In this document: piece by piece, positions 17,075-26,900 of the stretch
Numbering within the stretch: position 1 is the first letter of the stretch
Layout: every line of letters starts with the position of its first letter
Source of the DNA: Novosphingobium meiothermophilum
Lineage (GTDB): Bacteria > Pseudomonadota > Alphaproteobacteria > Sphingomonadales > Sphingomonadaceae
Direction: 5' to 3'
DNA: 64,000 nucleotides
Assembly (NCBI RefSeq): GCF_003171715.1
Contig: NZ_QGHL01000004.1
Location: 434,001-498,000 of the forward strand
The notes under the pieces: model-generated
Databases searched by the model: none
Told to the model about the DNA's origin: nothing
The model's input: only the letters and a program-made list of their open reading frames with translations
Program-made: the position numbers and the translations under genes

Positions 17075-17833
17075 TCAGCGCAGGTAGAAATCGATCGTGG
17101 TGACAACGCGGACCTTCTTGTAGGGCGTATCGGACACACCCCAGCCGCCGCCGTCGCCATCGCGGGCGGTGATCTCGAAATAGCCCTGGCTCGCAGTCTT
17201 GATGCCATCGACCGATGCGCCGCTGTCGCGCGCGAACTGTTCGGCGGCGGCGCGCGCGTCCTTGGTGGCGGCGGCCACCATTTCGGGCTTGATCGCGTTC
17301 AGCTTGGTAAAGGTGAAGGCCATGCCCGACCCTTCCTCAAGCATGACCCCGCGCCGCACCAGATCGAACTGACGCTTGACCGCCTTCTGGGCGCGGTCGA
17401 TGTCGGTGGTGCGCAGCGTCATGCGCTGGCGCACGGTAAAGCTGACCACGCCATCGTTGGTAAAGCTTTGCACGTTGACCCCGGTGGGCTGGAGCGCGTC
17501 GGCAGGAAAGCCCAATTCATCGAAGAAGGCACGGATTGCCTGACTGTCGCGGTCAACGCTGGCCTGGGCGCTGGCCAGATCGGGCGCGGTGGCCGAATAG
17601 GCCAGCGTCCACGTGGCAAGATCGGCCGTCACCTCGCGTTCGGCAAGCCCGCGCACCGTGACGGAACGGTCAGCCACCTTGGCGCGGCGAAAGCCGTCAC
17701 CGACAAACCAGCCACCGACGATCAGCCCGAACGCCAGGATCACCACCGGCGCCAGCGAAGTTGCGCCCCGCGGAAGAAAGCGGGCGAGACCGGCTTGGGT
17801 CTGAGCCGGAGTTTGACTATCTTCGCTTTGCAT
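17075..17833 (-). CDS. SIMPL domain-containing protein (DUF541)
   Basis: The 252-residue protein has one N-terminal membrane anchor (about 26-47, LAPVVILAFGLIVGGWFVG). A periplasmic SIMPL/DUF541 domain (about 55-252) follows, beginning SVTVRGLAEREV, a typical opening of the family. SIMPL proteins form oligomers and are linked to envelope stress or oxidative stress (as in BP26 and YggE), without a known enzyme activity. It diverges from the glyoxalase gene over 90 bases and precedes the metallophosphatase. Confidence 0.85.
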   Translation of the reverse strand: MQSEDSQTPAQTQAGLARFLPRGATSLAPVVILAFGLIVGGWFVGDGFRRAKVADRSVTVRGLAEREVTADLATWTLAYSATAPDLASAQASVDRDSQAIRAFFDELGFPADALQPTGVNVQSFTNDGVVSFTVRQRMTLRTTDIDRAQKAVKRQFDLVRRGVMLEEGSGMAFTFTKLNAIKPEMVAAATKDARAAAEQFARDSGASVDGIKTASQGYFEITARDGDGGGWGVSDTPYKKVRVVTTIDFYLR

Positions 17834-17923
17834 CTTGATCTCCCTGTGGCGCGGAATTGCCCCTGATTGAGGCGGGTTGTGCTATTTTGTCGATGAACCG
17901 TTTTTGAACATGAAGGCCAGCGC

Positions 17924-18361
17924 GTGACCAAGTTTCTCCATAGCATGATCCGGGTGACAGACCCGGATGCAACAATCGCCTTTTTCGAACTGATCGGCCT
18001 GAAGGAAGTCCGCCGCTTCTCAAGCGAGCAGGGCCGTTTCACGCTGATTTTCCTTGCCGCGCCCGGCGAGGAAGGCGTGGCCGAGGTGGAACTCACCTAC
18101 AACTGGCCGCCTGATGATGGTTCTGCGAGCGAAACCTATACCGGTGGGCGCAACTTCGGGCACCTCGCCTACCGGGTCGACAACATCTACGAGACCTGCC
18201 AGCGGATCATGGATGCCGGGCACATCATCCATCGCCCGCCGCGCGACGGGCACATGGCCTTCGTGAAAACCCCCGATGGCATATCGATCGAACTGTTGCA
18301 GGACGGGCACCTGCCGCCGCAGGAACCGTGGGCGAGCATGGCCAATACCGGCACCTGGTAA
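17924..18361 (+). CDS. gloA: Lactoylglutathione lyase (glyoxalase I)
   Basis: This enzyme isomerises the hemithioacetal of methylglyoxal and glutathione to S-lactoylglutathione. The 145-residue protein is a two-module VOC fold with all four metal ligands at positions close to E. coli GloA: His6, Glu56, His80 and Glu123. The sequence FLHSMIRVTDPDATIAFFE and the C-terminal PDGISIELLQ are family hallmarks. The start is GTG 17924, preceded by GAAGG. The gene is followed by an intrinsic terminator. Confidence 0.93.
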   Translation: MTKFLHSMIRVTDPDATIAFFELIGLKEVRRFSSEQGRFTLIFLAAPGEEGVAEVELTYNWPPDDGSASETYTGGRNFGHLAYRVDNIYETCQRIMDAGHIIHRPPRDGHMAFVKTPDGISIELLQDGHLPPQEPWASMANTGTW

Positions 18362-18390
18362 TTTTCGCGGCAAGAGGCGCAACGCAGAGA

Positions 18391-18425
18391 CGGCGTCCGG
18401 AGCAATCCGGGCGCCGTTTTCGTTT
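18391..18425 (+). terminator. Intrinsic terminator after gloA
   Basis: A 10-bp stem, CGGCGTCCGG at 18391-18400 and CCGGGCGCCG at 18407-18416 (one G-U pair), has the loop AGCAAT and is followed by TTTTCGTTT. It sits 30 bases after the gloA stop. Confidence 0.85.
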
Positions 18426-18796
18426 CGGCCCGGCAGCGAAAAAGGATGTTGCGGCTGCGTAAAAGGGCGTTGACTCCATATTGCGCTGCATCATTATCAA
18501 TCCCGGACGGGCGTCATGGAATGGCCGAAGGGCCGCGCTCATCGTAGGGGTAATGCCGATCACCTGAAATCTGCCGTTTTGCAGCGGCAGGCCGGAGTCC
18601 TTGCTGTCTTCCGGCCGGGGGAGAGCCTTGCCTGCGCGCCACGTCCACGCGCCACCGGCCGCGCCATGCAAGGGCTGGAATGCCGCGTCGCAGCATAAAA
18701 GGATGCGCCAAGGGAACGGCGCCGAACGGAAGACGGGAACGGATGTCAGGGGAGGGCGGGAACGCCACGCAGCACATACCAAGGGGGTAGCACGCA
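18426..18796. promoter_or_regulatory. Upstream region of the second TonB receptor
   Basis: About 370 bases without a recognised gene precede the TonB-dependent receptor. Near 18489-18502 there is an AT-rich motif, GCATCATTATCAATC, that partly resembles half of a Fur-type iron box. A purine-rich AAGGGGG ribosome site lies about 10 bases before ATG 18797. Iron control is only a suggestion from these few bases and the receptor type. Confidence 0.3.
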
Positions 18797-21520
18797 ATGA
18801 AAAAGCAGATCAGGGTCAGGCCGCGCATCATGAGGGCGCTTGGCGCCACCACCATTCTTTCCACCATGGCCCTTCCCATGAGCGTGCTGGCCGCCGAAGC
18901 GGCCGCCCCGGCCGAACCGCAGGCTGCCGCGCCCGCTGCCGAACCGCAGCAGGAAACGAGCGAAGGCGGTTTCGGCGATATCGTGGTGACGGCCACGCGC
19001 ACGGCCACCTCCATCCAGCGCGTGCCGATCTCGATGCAGGCGCTGAGCGCCGACACGCTGGCCCAGCGGCAGGTCAAGGGTCTGACCGACTTTGCCACGC
19101 TGCTGCCTTCGGTCACGTTCGCGGGCATCGGTCCGGGCCGCAACACACCCTTCTTCCGCGGCATCGTGCCGGCAGGCGGCGCGCGCGAATCCGTGGGCTA
19201 TTATATCGACGACATTCCGATCACCGGCACGGCCCTGCCCGATATCCACGCCTATGACCTTGAGCGCATCGAAGCGCTTTCGGGGCCGCAGGGCACACTT
19301 TATGGCGCAGGCTCGCTGGCAGGCACGATCCGCTTCATCTCGAACAAGCCCAAGCTCGACAAGTTCGAGTTCGGCTGGGACGTGGAAGTGAACAAGTATG
19401 GCCCCGGCGCCTTCGGCGGGCAGTATCAGTCGTTCATCAACACCCCCGTCAGCGATACGCTGGCCGTGCGCGCCATGGGATACTTCCGCAAGGACGGCGG
19501 CTTCATCGACAACACGCCCAACAACGGCAAGTTCAACGATGGCCGATCGTCAACCCTGACGCTGGGCGACAACAACCCGAACACCAACTACACGCTCGAC
19601 AACTCGGCCATTGCCAAGGACAACTACAATGGCATCGAGGAATATGGCGGGCGCCTGCAGGTGCTGTGGTCTCCGGCAGATGGCTGGGACATCCTGCCCC
19701 AGATCACCGCGCAGAAGCAGATCGTCGACGGCTATTTCGGGTTCGACCCGCGCGTGGGCGACTTGCAGGTGCATGACTATGACATCACCCGCCAGGACGA
19801 CAAATGGTATCAGGCGGCGCTGAGCATTCACGGCCACATCGGTGACTGGGATCTGGTTTCTGCCACCGGCTACTACCGCCGCGAAGTGAACCTGCTCAAC
19901 GACTATACCTATTACACCGTAACCTATGACGGGTTCGGCCCCGGTTACGAGAACTATCTCCAGTTCTTCGACCGCAACGGCTGCACCGGATCGGGCGCGA
20001 CGCTGAAGTGCAACACCCTCATCAATCCGCAGCAGTATTACCGCGGCCTGCGCAAGGAAAAGAAGTTCACGCAGGAAGTGCGTCTGACCACGCCTAAATC
20101 ATGGCCCTTCAACGTCACCATCGGCGGCTTCTATCACGAGCAGAAGAACGAGGTGAACAACAACTACTCCACGCGCGGGCTCGACAAGATCGTCGGCTAT
20201 ACCCGCGCCGGGGGCGGTGACAGCAATCCGGCCGGCTTCGGCATTCCCGTGGCGCAGGGCGGCACCATGATCCTCGGCAGCCCTGCCGTGAAGGGCGATG
20301 CCTTCTACATGACCGAACAGGACCAGCGCTGGAAGGACTACGCCATCTTCGGCGAAGGCCATTACGACATCACGCCCGACCTGAAGCTGACCGCAGGCAT
20401 CCGCTATTTCTGGACCGAGTTCAGTGTCGTGGGCTTTGCCGGGGTGGCCGCATCGGCGCGCAATACCGTAACCTCGCTCTATGTGCCGACAGGCACATTC
20501 GGCTGCCCGATCCCGCTTCCGGCGGAGCGTCTGCAATGCCTCAACACCAACCTTGCCGCGCCCGATCAGGTTGGCCGTTACAAGGAACAGGGCGAAACGC
20601 ACAAGATTGCGCTCAATTGGCAGATCGATCCGACCAAGATGGTCTATGCCAACTATTCCACCGGCTTCCGCCCCGGCGGTTTCAACCGGCCCTTGCGCAT
20701 CCGCAACGTGGGCATCGCCACGGTTCCGCCGTTCCAGTCGGAAGAGCTGACGAACTTCGAGCTGGGTCTGAAGAGCACATGGAACAACATGTTCCGCTTC
20801 AACGCCGCGATCTATTACGAGAAGTGGGACAATATCCAGTATAGCGTCGTGATCGAAGGCACGCAGGGCGCCGGGATGACCGGCAACGCGGGCAAGGCAC
20901 GCGTATATGGCATCGAATACGATGCGGACCTGAAGCTGGGCAAGTTCACCATTTCGACCAACGGCGCCTACAACAACGCCGCGCTTTCGGGCAATTTCTG
21001 CAACTTCCGCTTCAATGCGGCCGATCTTTCGATCAGCCAGTTGCAGACCTGCACCCCCGGCGCGACCTTCGGCAACCCGCCAGTGGCCGAAGTGGCGGCC
21101 CGTTCGGGCACGCGCCTGCCGCGCCAGCCGCAGTTCAAGGGCACAACATCGATCCGCTACGATACCTCGATGGGCGACGCCGACGTCTATTTCCAGGGCG
21201 CGGCGCTCTATCAGACCAATGCGACGCAGAACCTCAACGTGTTCAACAACAACCTGCTGACCTGCGACACAGTCGCCGAAGCCCAGGCCGAAACCGCCGC
21301 GAACCGCACCTGCACCACGCCCGGCTTCGTCAGCTTCGACTTCTCGGCAGGGATCAGGAAGAACAACTGGACGCTCGACCTGTTCCTCCAGAACGCCTTC
21401 GACAAGCGCGGCGAGCTGACGCGCAACACCTTCTGCTCGATCACTTTCTGCCGCGGTTCGGCGCGCACTTTCCCGATCAAGCCGCAGTTCTTCGGCATCC
21501 GCTGGGGTCAGAAATACTGA
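18797..21520 (+). CDS. TonB-dependent receptor
   Basis: This 907-residue outer-membrane receptor has a signal peptide (about 1-33, ending in MSVLAAEA) and an Ala/Pro/Glu-rich linker. The TonB box and plug follow (about 55-190, with DIVVTATRTATSIQRVP and the plug strand LERIEALSGPQGTLYG), then a 22-strand-type barrel ending in FFGIRWGQKY. The long extracellular loops and the sequence style are those of sphingomonad receptors for siderophores or small organic compounds; the ligand cannot be named. The gene stands alone between two intrinsic terminators, so it is monocistronic. Confidence 0.9.
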   Translation: MKKQIRVRPRIMRALGATTILSTMALPMSVLAAEAAAPAEPQAAAPAAEPQQETSEGGFGDIVVTATRTATSIQRVPISMQALSADTLAQRQVKGLTDFATLLPSVTFAGIGPGRNTPFFRGIVPAGGARESVGYYIDDIPITGTALPDIHAYDLERIEALSGPQGTLYGAGSLAGTIRFISNKPKLDKFEFGWDVEVNKYGPGAFGGQYQSFINTPVSDTLAVRAMGYFRKDGGFIDNTPNNGKFNDGRSSTLTLGDNNPNTNYTLDNSAIAKDNYNGIEEYGGRLQVLWSPADGWDILPQITAQKQIVDGYFGFDPRVGDLQVHDYDITRQDDKWYQAALSIHGHIGDWDLVSATGYYRREVNLLNDYTYYTVTYDGFGPGYENYLQFFDRNGCTGSGATLKCNTLINPQQYYRGLRKEKKFTQEVRLTTPKSWPFNVTIGGFYHEQKNEVNNNYSTRGLDKIVGYTRAGGGDSNPAGFGIPVAQGGTMILGSPAVKGDAFYMTEQDQRWKDYAIFGEGHYDITPDLKLTAGIRYFWTEFSVVGFAGVAASARNTVTSLYVPTGTFGCPIPLPAERLQCLNTNLAAPDQVGRYKEQGETHKIALNWQIDPTKMVYANYSTGFRPGGFNRPLRIRNVGIATVPPFQSEELTNFELGLKSTWNNMFRFNAAIYYEKWDNIQYSVVIEGTQGAGMTGNAGKARVYGIEYDADLKLGKFTISTNGAYNNAALSGNFCNFRFNAADLSISQLQTCTPGATFGNPPVAEVAARSGTRLPRQPQFKGTTSIRYDTSMGDADVYFQGAALYQTNATQNLNVFNNNLLTCDTVAEAQAETAANRTCTTPGFVSFDFSAGIRKNNWTLDLFLQNAFDKRGELTRNTFCSITFCRGSARTFPIKPQFFGIRWGQKY

Positions 21521-21554
21521 TCGATCAAGACCGATCCCTGTGTGGTCAGACCCT

Positions 21555-21584
21555 GCCCCCACGGTTTGCCGTGGGGGCTTTTTT
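21555..21584 (+). terminator. Intrinsic terminator after the TonB receptor
   Basis: A perfect 10-bp stem, GCCCCCACGG at 21555-21564 and CCGTGGGGGC at 21569-21578, with the loop TTTG is followed at once by TTTTTTG. This is a textbook intrinsic terminator, 34 bases after the receptor stop. Confidence 0.95.
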
Positions 21585-21607
21585 GTGGCCCGGCGCCTGG
21601 ACGATGT

Positions 21608-22330
21608 TCAGCGATAGACGCAGGAATCGAGTGCTTCGTTCTTCACCACCTTGACGCGGCGGGCGATGGCATTGCCATGGCGGCGGGTGAAACCGCCCGC
21701 GCCGTTGACTTCGCGCTTCTTGGGCAGAGGCAGGACCGCGGCTATGCGGGCGGCCTCCACCGGGGTGAGGCTGCGCGCGCTCTTCCCGTAATAGCGCTGC
21801 GCGCCTGCTTCCACCCCATAGGTGCCGATGCCGGTTTCGGCGACGTTGAGATAGACTTCCATGATCCGCCGCTTGCCCCAGATCGTCTCGATCAGAACAG
21901 TATACCAGGCTTCAAGACCTTTCCGGAAATAGCCCCCGCCCTGCCACAGGAAAACGTTCTTGGCGGTCTGCTGGCTGATGGTGGAGCCGCCCCTGATCCG
22001 CCCCCCGCGCTGGTTGCGGCGGAAGGCATCCATCATGGCCTCGTGATCGAATCCGTTGTGCAGGCAGAACTTGCCGTCCTCGCCCGAAATGACGGCATCC
22101 ACCATGTCGCGGTCAACCTCTTGAAGTGGCACCCATTTCTTCGTGACGGGGAAAGGGTCCATCAGCATGGTCAGCGTAACCGGCACCGGAACGAACTTGA
22201 AGATCACCACCTGTGCCACCGAGAAGAACAGGAAGGCGGCAATGATCCGCACCAGAACCCAGCCAAAGCGGCGCGTGGGGCGTGCACTCGCCAGATCAGG
22301 GGTGCGCGGGTTTTTCAGCTCTTCGATCAT
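21608..22330 (-). CDS. mtgA: Monofunctional biosynthetic peptidoglycan transglycosylase
   Basis: MtgA polymerises lipid II into glycan strands at the outer face of the inner membrane. The 240-residue protein has one N-terminal membrane helix (about 23-46) and a GT51 domain. The catalytic Glu84 is in SGEDGKF, and the conserved GGSTISQQ and KNVFLW motifs lie near 114-129, followed by RRIMEVYLNVAE. The length is usual for the family. Its start lies 54 bases downstream of the Crp-like gene stop on the same strand, so the two may be co-transcribed. Confidence 0.95.
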   Translation of the reverse strand: MIEELKNPRTPDLASARPTRRFGWVLVRIIAAFLFFSVAQVVIFKFVPVPVTLTMLMDPFPVTKKWVPLQEVDRDMVDAVISGEDGKFCLHNGFDHEAMMDAFRRNQRGGRIRGGSTISQQTAKNVFLWQGGGYFRKGLEAWYTVLIETIWGKRRIMEVYLNVAETGIGTYGVEAGAQRYYGKSARSLTPVEAARIAAVLPLPKKREVNGAGGFTRRHGNAIARRVKVVKNEALDSCVYR

Positions 22331-22383
22331 GGCCGGAACGCTATCCGCGCAGGGGCCGGTCTGGCAATTGCCTTCGCGCGCGT

Positions 22384-23091
22384 TCAGGCCGTCTGGGAAT
22401 AGCGGTGCAGCCGATCGGCCAGCCGCACCACCGACGGCACCACGATGCGCCGCCCTTCGCGCACGAGCAGCCCTTCGCGCAGCAGCAGGGCAAACTCGCG
22501 CGTCACCGTCTCGCGGTTGGTGCCGATCCGCGCGGCCAGTTCGGCCTGGGTGGGAATGCGGGCAATCACCGCCGCGCCATCGGGCCCGGCCTGTCCGGCA
22601 AGGCGCAAAAGCTCTGCCTGAAGGCGCGGACCGACCCCCATGGTTGACAGTTCATAGATGCGGTTGGTGAGATAGCGGACCTGATAGGCCAGAAAGCGCG
22701 TGAGCCACAGCGCCAGCACCGGCTCCTGTTCAATCAGCGCGATGAAGGCATTGCCGGGAACCACCAGCAGCGTGCTGTTTTCGGCCGCAACGACATCGGC
22801 AGAACGCGGCTCCCCGTCGATGGCGGCCAGTTCGCCGAACATTTCGCCCGGCATGATGGCGCGAAGCACCGTTTCGCGGCCCTGCGCCGAGACAAGCGAG
22901 ACGTTGAGGCAGCCTTCGATGACAACATAGACATCGTTGGCTGACAGACCCACCGCCACCATGACCTGGCCCTTGCGCACGCGGAGCTGGCGCCCGTGCC
23001 GCGCCAGAATCGCATATGCCTCGTCCGGCACTTTCAGGTTCGAACCGGGCACGAATCCATCCATTCCCGCAGCTTTACCGGCACTGTGCAT
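22384..23091 (-). CDS. Crp/Fnr-family transcriptional regulator with cyclic-nucleotide cassette
   Basis: The 235-residue regulator has an N-terminal cyclic nucleotide-binding domain (about 15-135). Its phosphate-binding cassette is intact: FGELA at 85-89 and PRSA at 95-98, the residues that hold the ribose and phosphate of cAMP or cGMP. A Crp-type winged helix follows (about 165-225, IPTQAELAARIGTNRETVTRE). There are no Cys clusters of the FNR type, so it is not an iron-sulfur oxygen sensor. It diverges from the small gene at 23171 and lies 0.8 kb from a class III cyclase gene, which makes a local cAMP circuit possible. Target genes are unknown. Confidence 0.88.
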   Translation of the reverse strand: MHSAGKAAGMDGFVPGSNLKVPDEAYAILARHGRQLRVRKGQVMVAVGLSANDVYVVIEGCLNVSLVSAQGRETVLRAIMPGEMFGELAAIDGEPRSADVVAAENSTLLVVPGNAFIALIEQEPVLALWLTRFLAYQVRYLTNRIYELSTMGVGPRLQAELLRLAGQAGPDGAAVIARIPTQAELAARIGTNRETVTREFALLLREGLLVREGRRIVVPSVVRLADRLHRYSQTA

Positions 23092-23170
23092 GATGGATTG
23101 TGCCTTTTATCACAAGCACCCGGTGCGCTGGGCAACGCACGAGCGAAGGATCACGCGTCCATAAGAGGAC

Positions 23171-23695
23171 ATGGTCCAACCTGTCCCGTCCGTTTCTTCA
23201 GGCACAGCCTCTTCCGACAGCCCTCCCCTTCAGGCTTCGTCGCGCATTTCGCCGACGGCCGCGTGTTATACGCTGTGGAAGACCGGACCCGGCGCATTGA
23301 TGCTCGACCTGCGGCGCGCGGGCGAGGCGCTGTTGCGGCCGTCGGTCTCGATTGTCACCGCAGCAGGCGCCATCAGCATCCCGCGCGAAGACGAGGGCGA
23401 CATTGCCCGCTTCACGCTGTCGGACGAGGATGTGGCGCGCCTGCTTTCCCCGCGCGACGGCCTGCGCCCGCCCTGCATCATGCTGCAATGCGATGCCTTC
23501 CTCGCCCTCACATCCAGCAGGCGACGCTGGGGATGGGCGGTCCGCCTTTCGCGCGGCGGGGTTCCGCTTAACGGGCATCTGCTGGACGGACGGCCGATCC
23601 CGCTGGCGCGCGATGGTTTTACCCGCCCCAACCTGCGCCACATCCCGGCGGGCACCGCAATGGCGCACGGCCATGCGATCATCGGGCTGGCCTGA
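23171..23695 (+). CDS. Hypothetical protein, 174 residues
   Basis: I do not recognise this protein. The frame has strong third-position G/C bias, which supports real coding over the overlapping antisense frames. The first 40 residues are rich in Ser, Pro and Ala and may be disordered; residues 45-174 look globular with alternating strands (SIVTAAGAISIP, PCIMLQCDAFLAL) and end in AHGHAIIGLA. No membrane segment or signal is seen. An internal ATG at 23300 could be the true start. It diverges from the Crp-like regulator with an 80-base gap that could hold a shared control region. Confidence 0.55.
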   Translation: MVQPVPSVSSGTASSDSPPLQASSRISPTAACYTLWKTGPGALMLDLRRAGEALLRPSVSIVTAAGAISIPREDEGDIARFTLSDEDVARLLSPRDGLRPPCIMLQCDAFLALTSSRRRWGWAVRLSRGGVPLNGHLLDGRPIPLARDGFTRPNLRHIPAGTAMAHGHAIIGLA

Positions 23696-23916
23696 CCCTT
23701 TGGACAGGTCCGGCAGGGTCGATCAGGCCATTCCTGCGCGTAAACGCACGCTGCCACGGCTGAAAGCGCCCTTGCGGTTAATGCAATCGTTTCACACGGG
23801 CACGCCGCCATCGCAAGATTTTCGTTGCGAACCTTATCCAAAGTTGAATAGCTACATCGGGCAAGCAGTCCTGTGCGGGCTTCAGGCTGTCTTGCGCGGG
23901 GGCGCAGCAACGCATC
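23696..23916. other. Non-coding gap before the cyclase cassette
   Basis: About 220 bases, somewhat richer in A/T near 23780-23870 than the surroundings, likely hold the promoter of the cyclase-P450-peroxidase cassette. I see no clear hexamers, terminator or gene. Confidence 0.3.
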
Positions 23917-26900
23917 GTGCGTTTGTCAGGATTCAACACCGAAAGCGAAAAACCGGAGATGCTGCCGGACCCGGTTCAACCGCTGCCCGCAGCGGGTGCA
24001 GCGCCGGGCGACCTCGATTCCATCCGTTTCGTGACCATCCTGTTTGCCGACATCGTCGGATCGACCCGACTGATCGCCTCGCTCGAACCCGACGATGCGC
24101 GCGACCTGCTCGATGCGTCGATCCTGCTGATCCAGCAGGCCATCCATGAACTGGGCGGGCTGGTGGTGCGCGTGCAAGGCGACGGGGTGATGGCGGTGTT
24201 CGGCGTGCAGCCCGCAGCCGAAGACCACGCGCTGCGCGGCGCGCTGGCAGGGCTGCGCATCAACGAACTGATGAAAAGCGGGATCATGGGCATTCTTCCC
24301 GCCCCGCAGGTGCGGGTGGGCGTTCATTCCGGACCGGTGCTGCTTCGCCAGCAAGACAACGATTTCGGCCGCATCCTCGATGTGGTTGGCCATGCCGCAC
24401 ACGTTGCAGGCCAGACCGAGAAGATCGCGAAGCCGGGCGGGGTGGCGATAAGTGCCACCGCGCTTTCCCTGATCGCGGAACCCTGTGCGGTGGAACCGGC
24501 CGGGACCGTGGCATCCGGCGCGGATGAACGTGGCGAGGCGGTTTTCGCGCTGGCTGCGATCAACCTTGACGGGAGCGACAGTCTGCCGGTCAAGGGCAAT
24601 GCGACCGTTCCGCTGATCGGCCGCACGGCGGAACTTGCCATGGTCCATGCCGAAGTGCGCAGACTGGCCTTGCGGGAACCCGATGCGACCGAAGCGCACG
24701 ATTGCCGCGCGCTGGGCATCATAGGCGAGGCAGGGATCGGCAAGAGCAGGCTGCTTCTGGAGGCGGCGCGGCTGGGGGCAGGTCTTGGCGTGACCTTCGT
24801 GGCGGTGCGGGGCAGCGCGCTGATGGCCGCCGTGCCCTTCGGGTGCTTGGGGGCACCGCTGCGGCTGCTGATCGATCTGCTGCGCCCCTTTGCACCCGAT
24901 CCGGCAGCGGCAGCCCAGATGTCGGATCAGGAAAGCGCCTGCCTCGACGGCCTTCTGGGCAAGACCGACGCTTGGCTGGCGCACCTGACACCGGACGATC
25001 GCAACCATATCGCCACGCAGACCGTGCTGCGTCTGGCAAGGCTGGCAGCACGGCACATCCGCGTGCTGCTGCTGGTGGACGATGTCCAGTATATCGACAG
25101 CGAGAGCATGTCAGCGCTGGCCGCCATCTGCCACGATCTTGCCAGCCCGGCAGAACAAGGCCCCATGCCCGGCCTTGCGCTGATTCTTGCCGGTCGCCCC
25201 GAAGCGATGCCGAAACTGCAAGCCATGTGCCGCACGGTCATCACGCTTGGCCCTCTTTCACCGCCATCGGCGCGGACGCTGGTTTCGCTCATCAACCGGC
25301 TTGCCCCGCTCGACGACGGCACGATGGAACGCATCATTGAGCGTGCCGAAGGTTTGCCGCTGGCATTGCACGAGTTTGCCATGACCGCGCAGGACAGCGG
25401 CCTTTCGGCGCACGAACGAACGCTCGACCCGGTCAATGACCAGCTTCCGGTCCGGCTGGACGCATTGCTTGCGGCGCGGCTTGCCGCGCTCGATGTGGAT
25501 TCCAACCGGCTGTGCCAGTTTTGCGCCGCGCTTGGCCCGGTCTTTGCCTTGCAGCGTCTGGAAAAGGGGGCCGCGCTCGTCTGCCGCAACCCCGCGGGTG
25601 CAATTGCTCGTCTGATAGAGGCACGCGTGATCGAGTTTGCCGGAACCGGGCAGGCACGCTTCACCCACCAGCTTGTGCAGGAGGCGGCCTATCGCGCCAT
25701 GGCGCGCAAGCGGCGCCGGGCCATGCACGCACGCGTTCTTGAGATGCTGCAAGCGGGCATGGCCGACGCGCAGGACGCGCTTGCCCCCACCCACGCCGAA
25801 CTTGCCACCCATGCCGAAAAGGCCGGACTGTTCGAACAGGCGCTTGGCCACTTGTGGAATGCCTGCACGCAGGCGCTTGGCCTTGCCGCGATCGAGGCGG
25901 TGCAGGAGCTGCACGACCGCGCGCGGAGCATTGCCGAACTCCTGCCCCCCGAAGCCGCCCCAGCCGCGCGCGCCCGCTTCGGCCTGCTTGTGTTCGACAC
26001 GCTGCAACAGCTTTCGCTGGAACAATCCCTGCGCGCGGAAATGCTGGCTCTCGCCGAAGGGGCGATCGATCTGGGGCCGGGCGCGCGCACGGTGGCCCGG
26101 ATCAACATGGCCCTGATCGAATGGATCGACGGCGCACCCACGCGCGGCAGCCGCTGGCTGGCGCAGGCCGAAGCCGATCTTGACGCGCACGAAAGCCTGC
26201 CCCGGCGCACTTATGCCGATCTGGTGGGAGCCTATCTCGCCTACTCGCTGGGCCAGACCCGCGAGGCCGTGGACAGGATCGAGCGACTGGGCAACCGGCT
26301 GGACGACGGGTTGCGCGGCGCGACTTTCGGCGCGGTAGTGGTCATCCCGCATGTTCTGGCCCGTGCCTTCGGCGCGTGGTATCTGACCGATCTCGGCGAG
26401 ACATCCAAGGCAAGGAGCTGGATCGCAGAGGCGCTCAACCTGTCCCGGCGCTATCGCCACGCCTATTCGCGGCTGCTGGCCGATCTGGCGCGGGGCTATC
26501 TGCATTACCGCGCGGGCCGGTTGTGCAAGGCCCTGCCGATCCTGCGGGCGGCCTATGCCGACTGCCTGCGCCACCGCTTTCACGGGTTCGAACCGGCCAG
26601 CGCAAGCTGGCTGGCGCTGTGCCTGATCGATCTGGGCCTGCTCGACGAAGCGCAGACGATTGTCGAGGAAACGGTCGCGCGAGGCCATTTCCTGAAAGTG
26701 CGCACATCGGCCACCTATTACCTGCATGAGGCGCGTTGCCGCCTTGCGTTGGCACAGGGCGATGCGGCGTCGGCCGAGGCGCTGGCCGGCGTGGCGCTGG
26801 ATCATGCCCGCGCCTGCGAGGACGTGGTTCATGAACTTCATGCTCTCGTCCTGTGCGCCGAAGTCCGGGCGAAGACGGGACGGACCGTGGCCGCCGCCGG

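Noticed and set aside
16159..17103. Plus-strand frame opposite the metallophosphatase
   Set aside because: The minus strand carries all phosphoesterase motifs, so the plus-strand frame is a shadow.
18489..18502. Possible Fur box upstream of the TonB receptor
   Set aside because: Only about half of the consensus is matched, with no second half-site, so I do not call it as a regulatory site.
23836..23846. DnaA-box-like TTATCCAAA upstream of the cyclase gene
   Set aside because: It is a single 9-mer with one mismatch and no cluster or AT-rich unwinding region, so there is no evidence of an origin.
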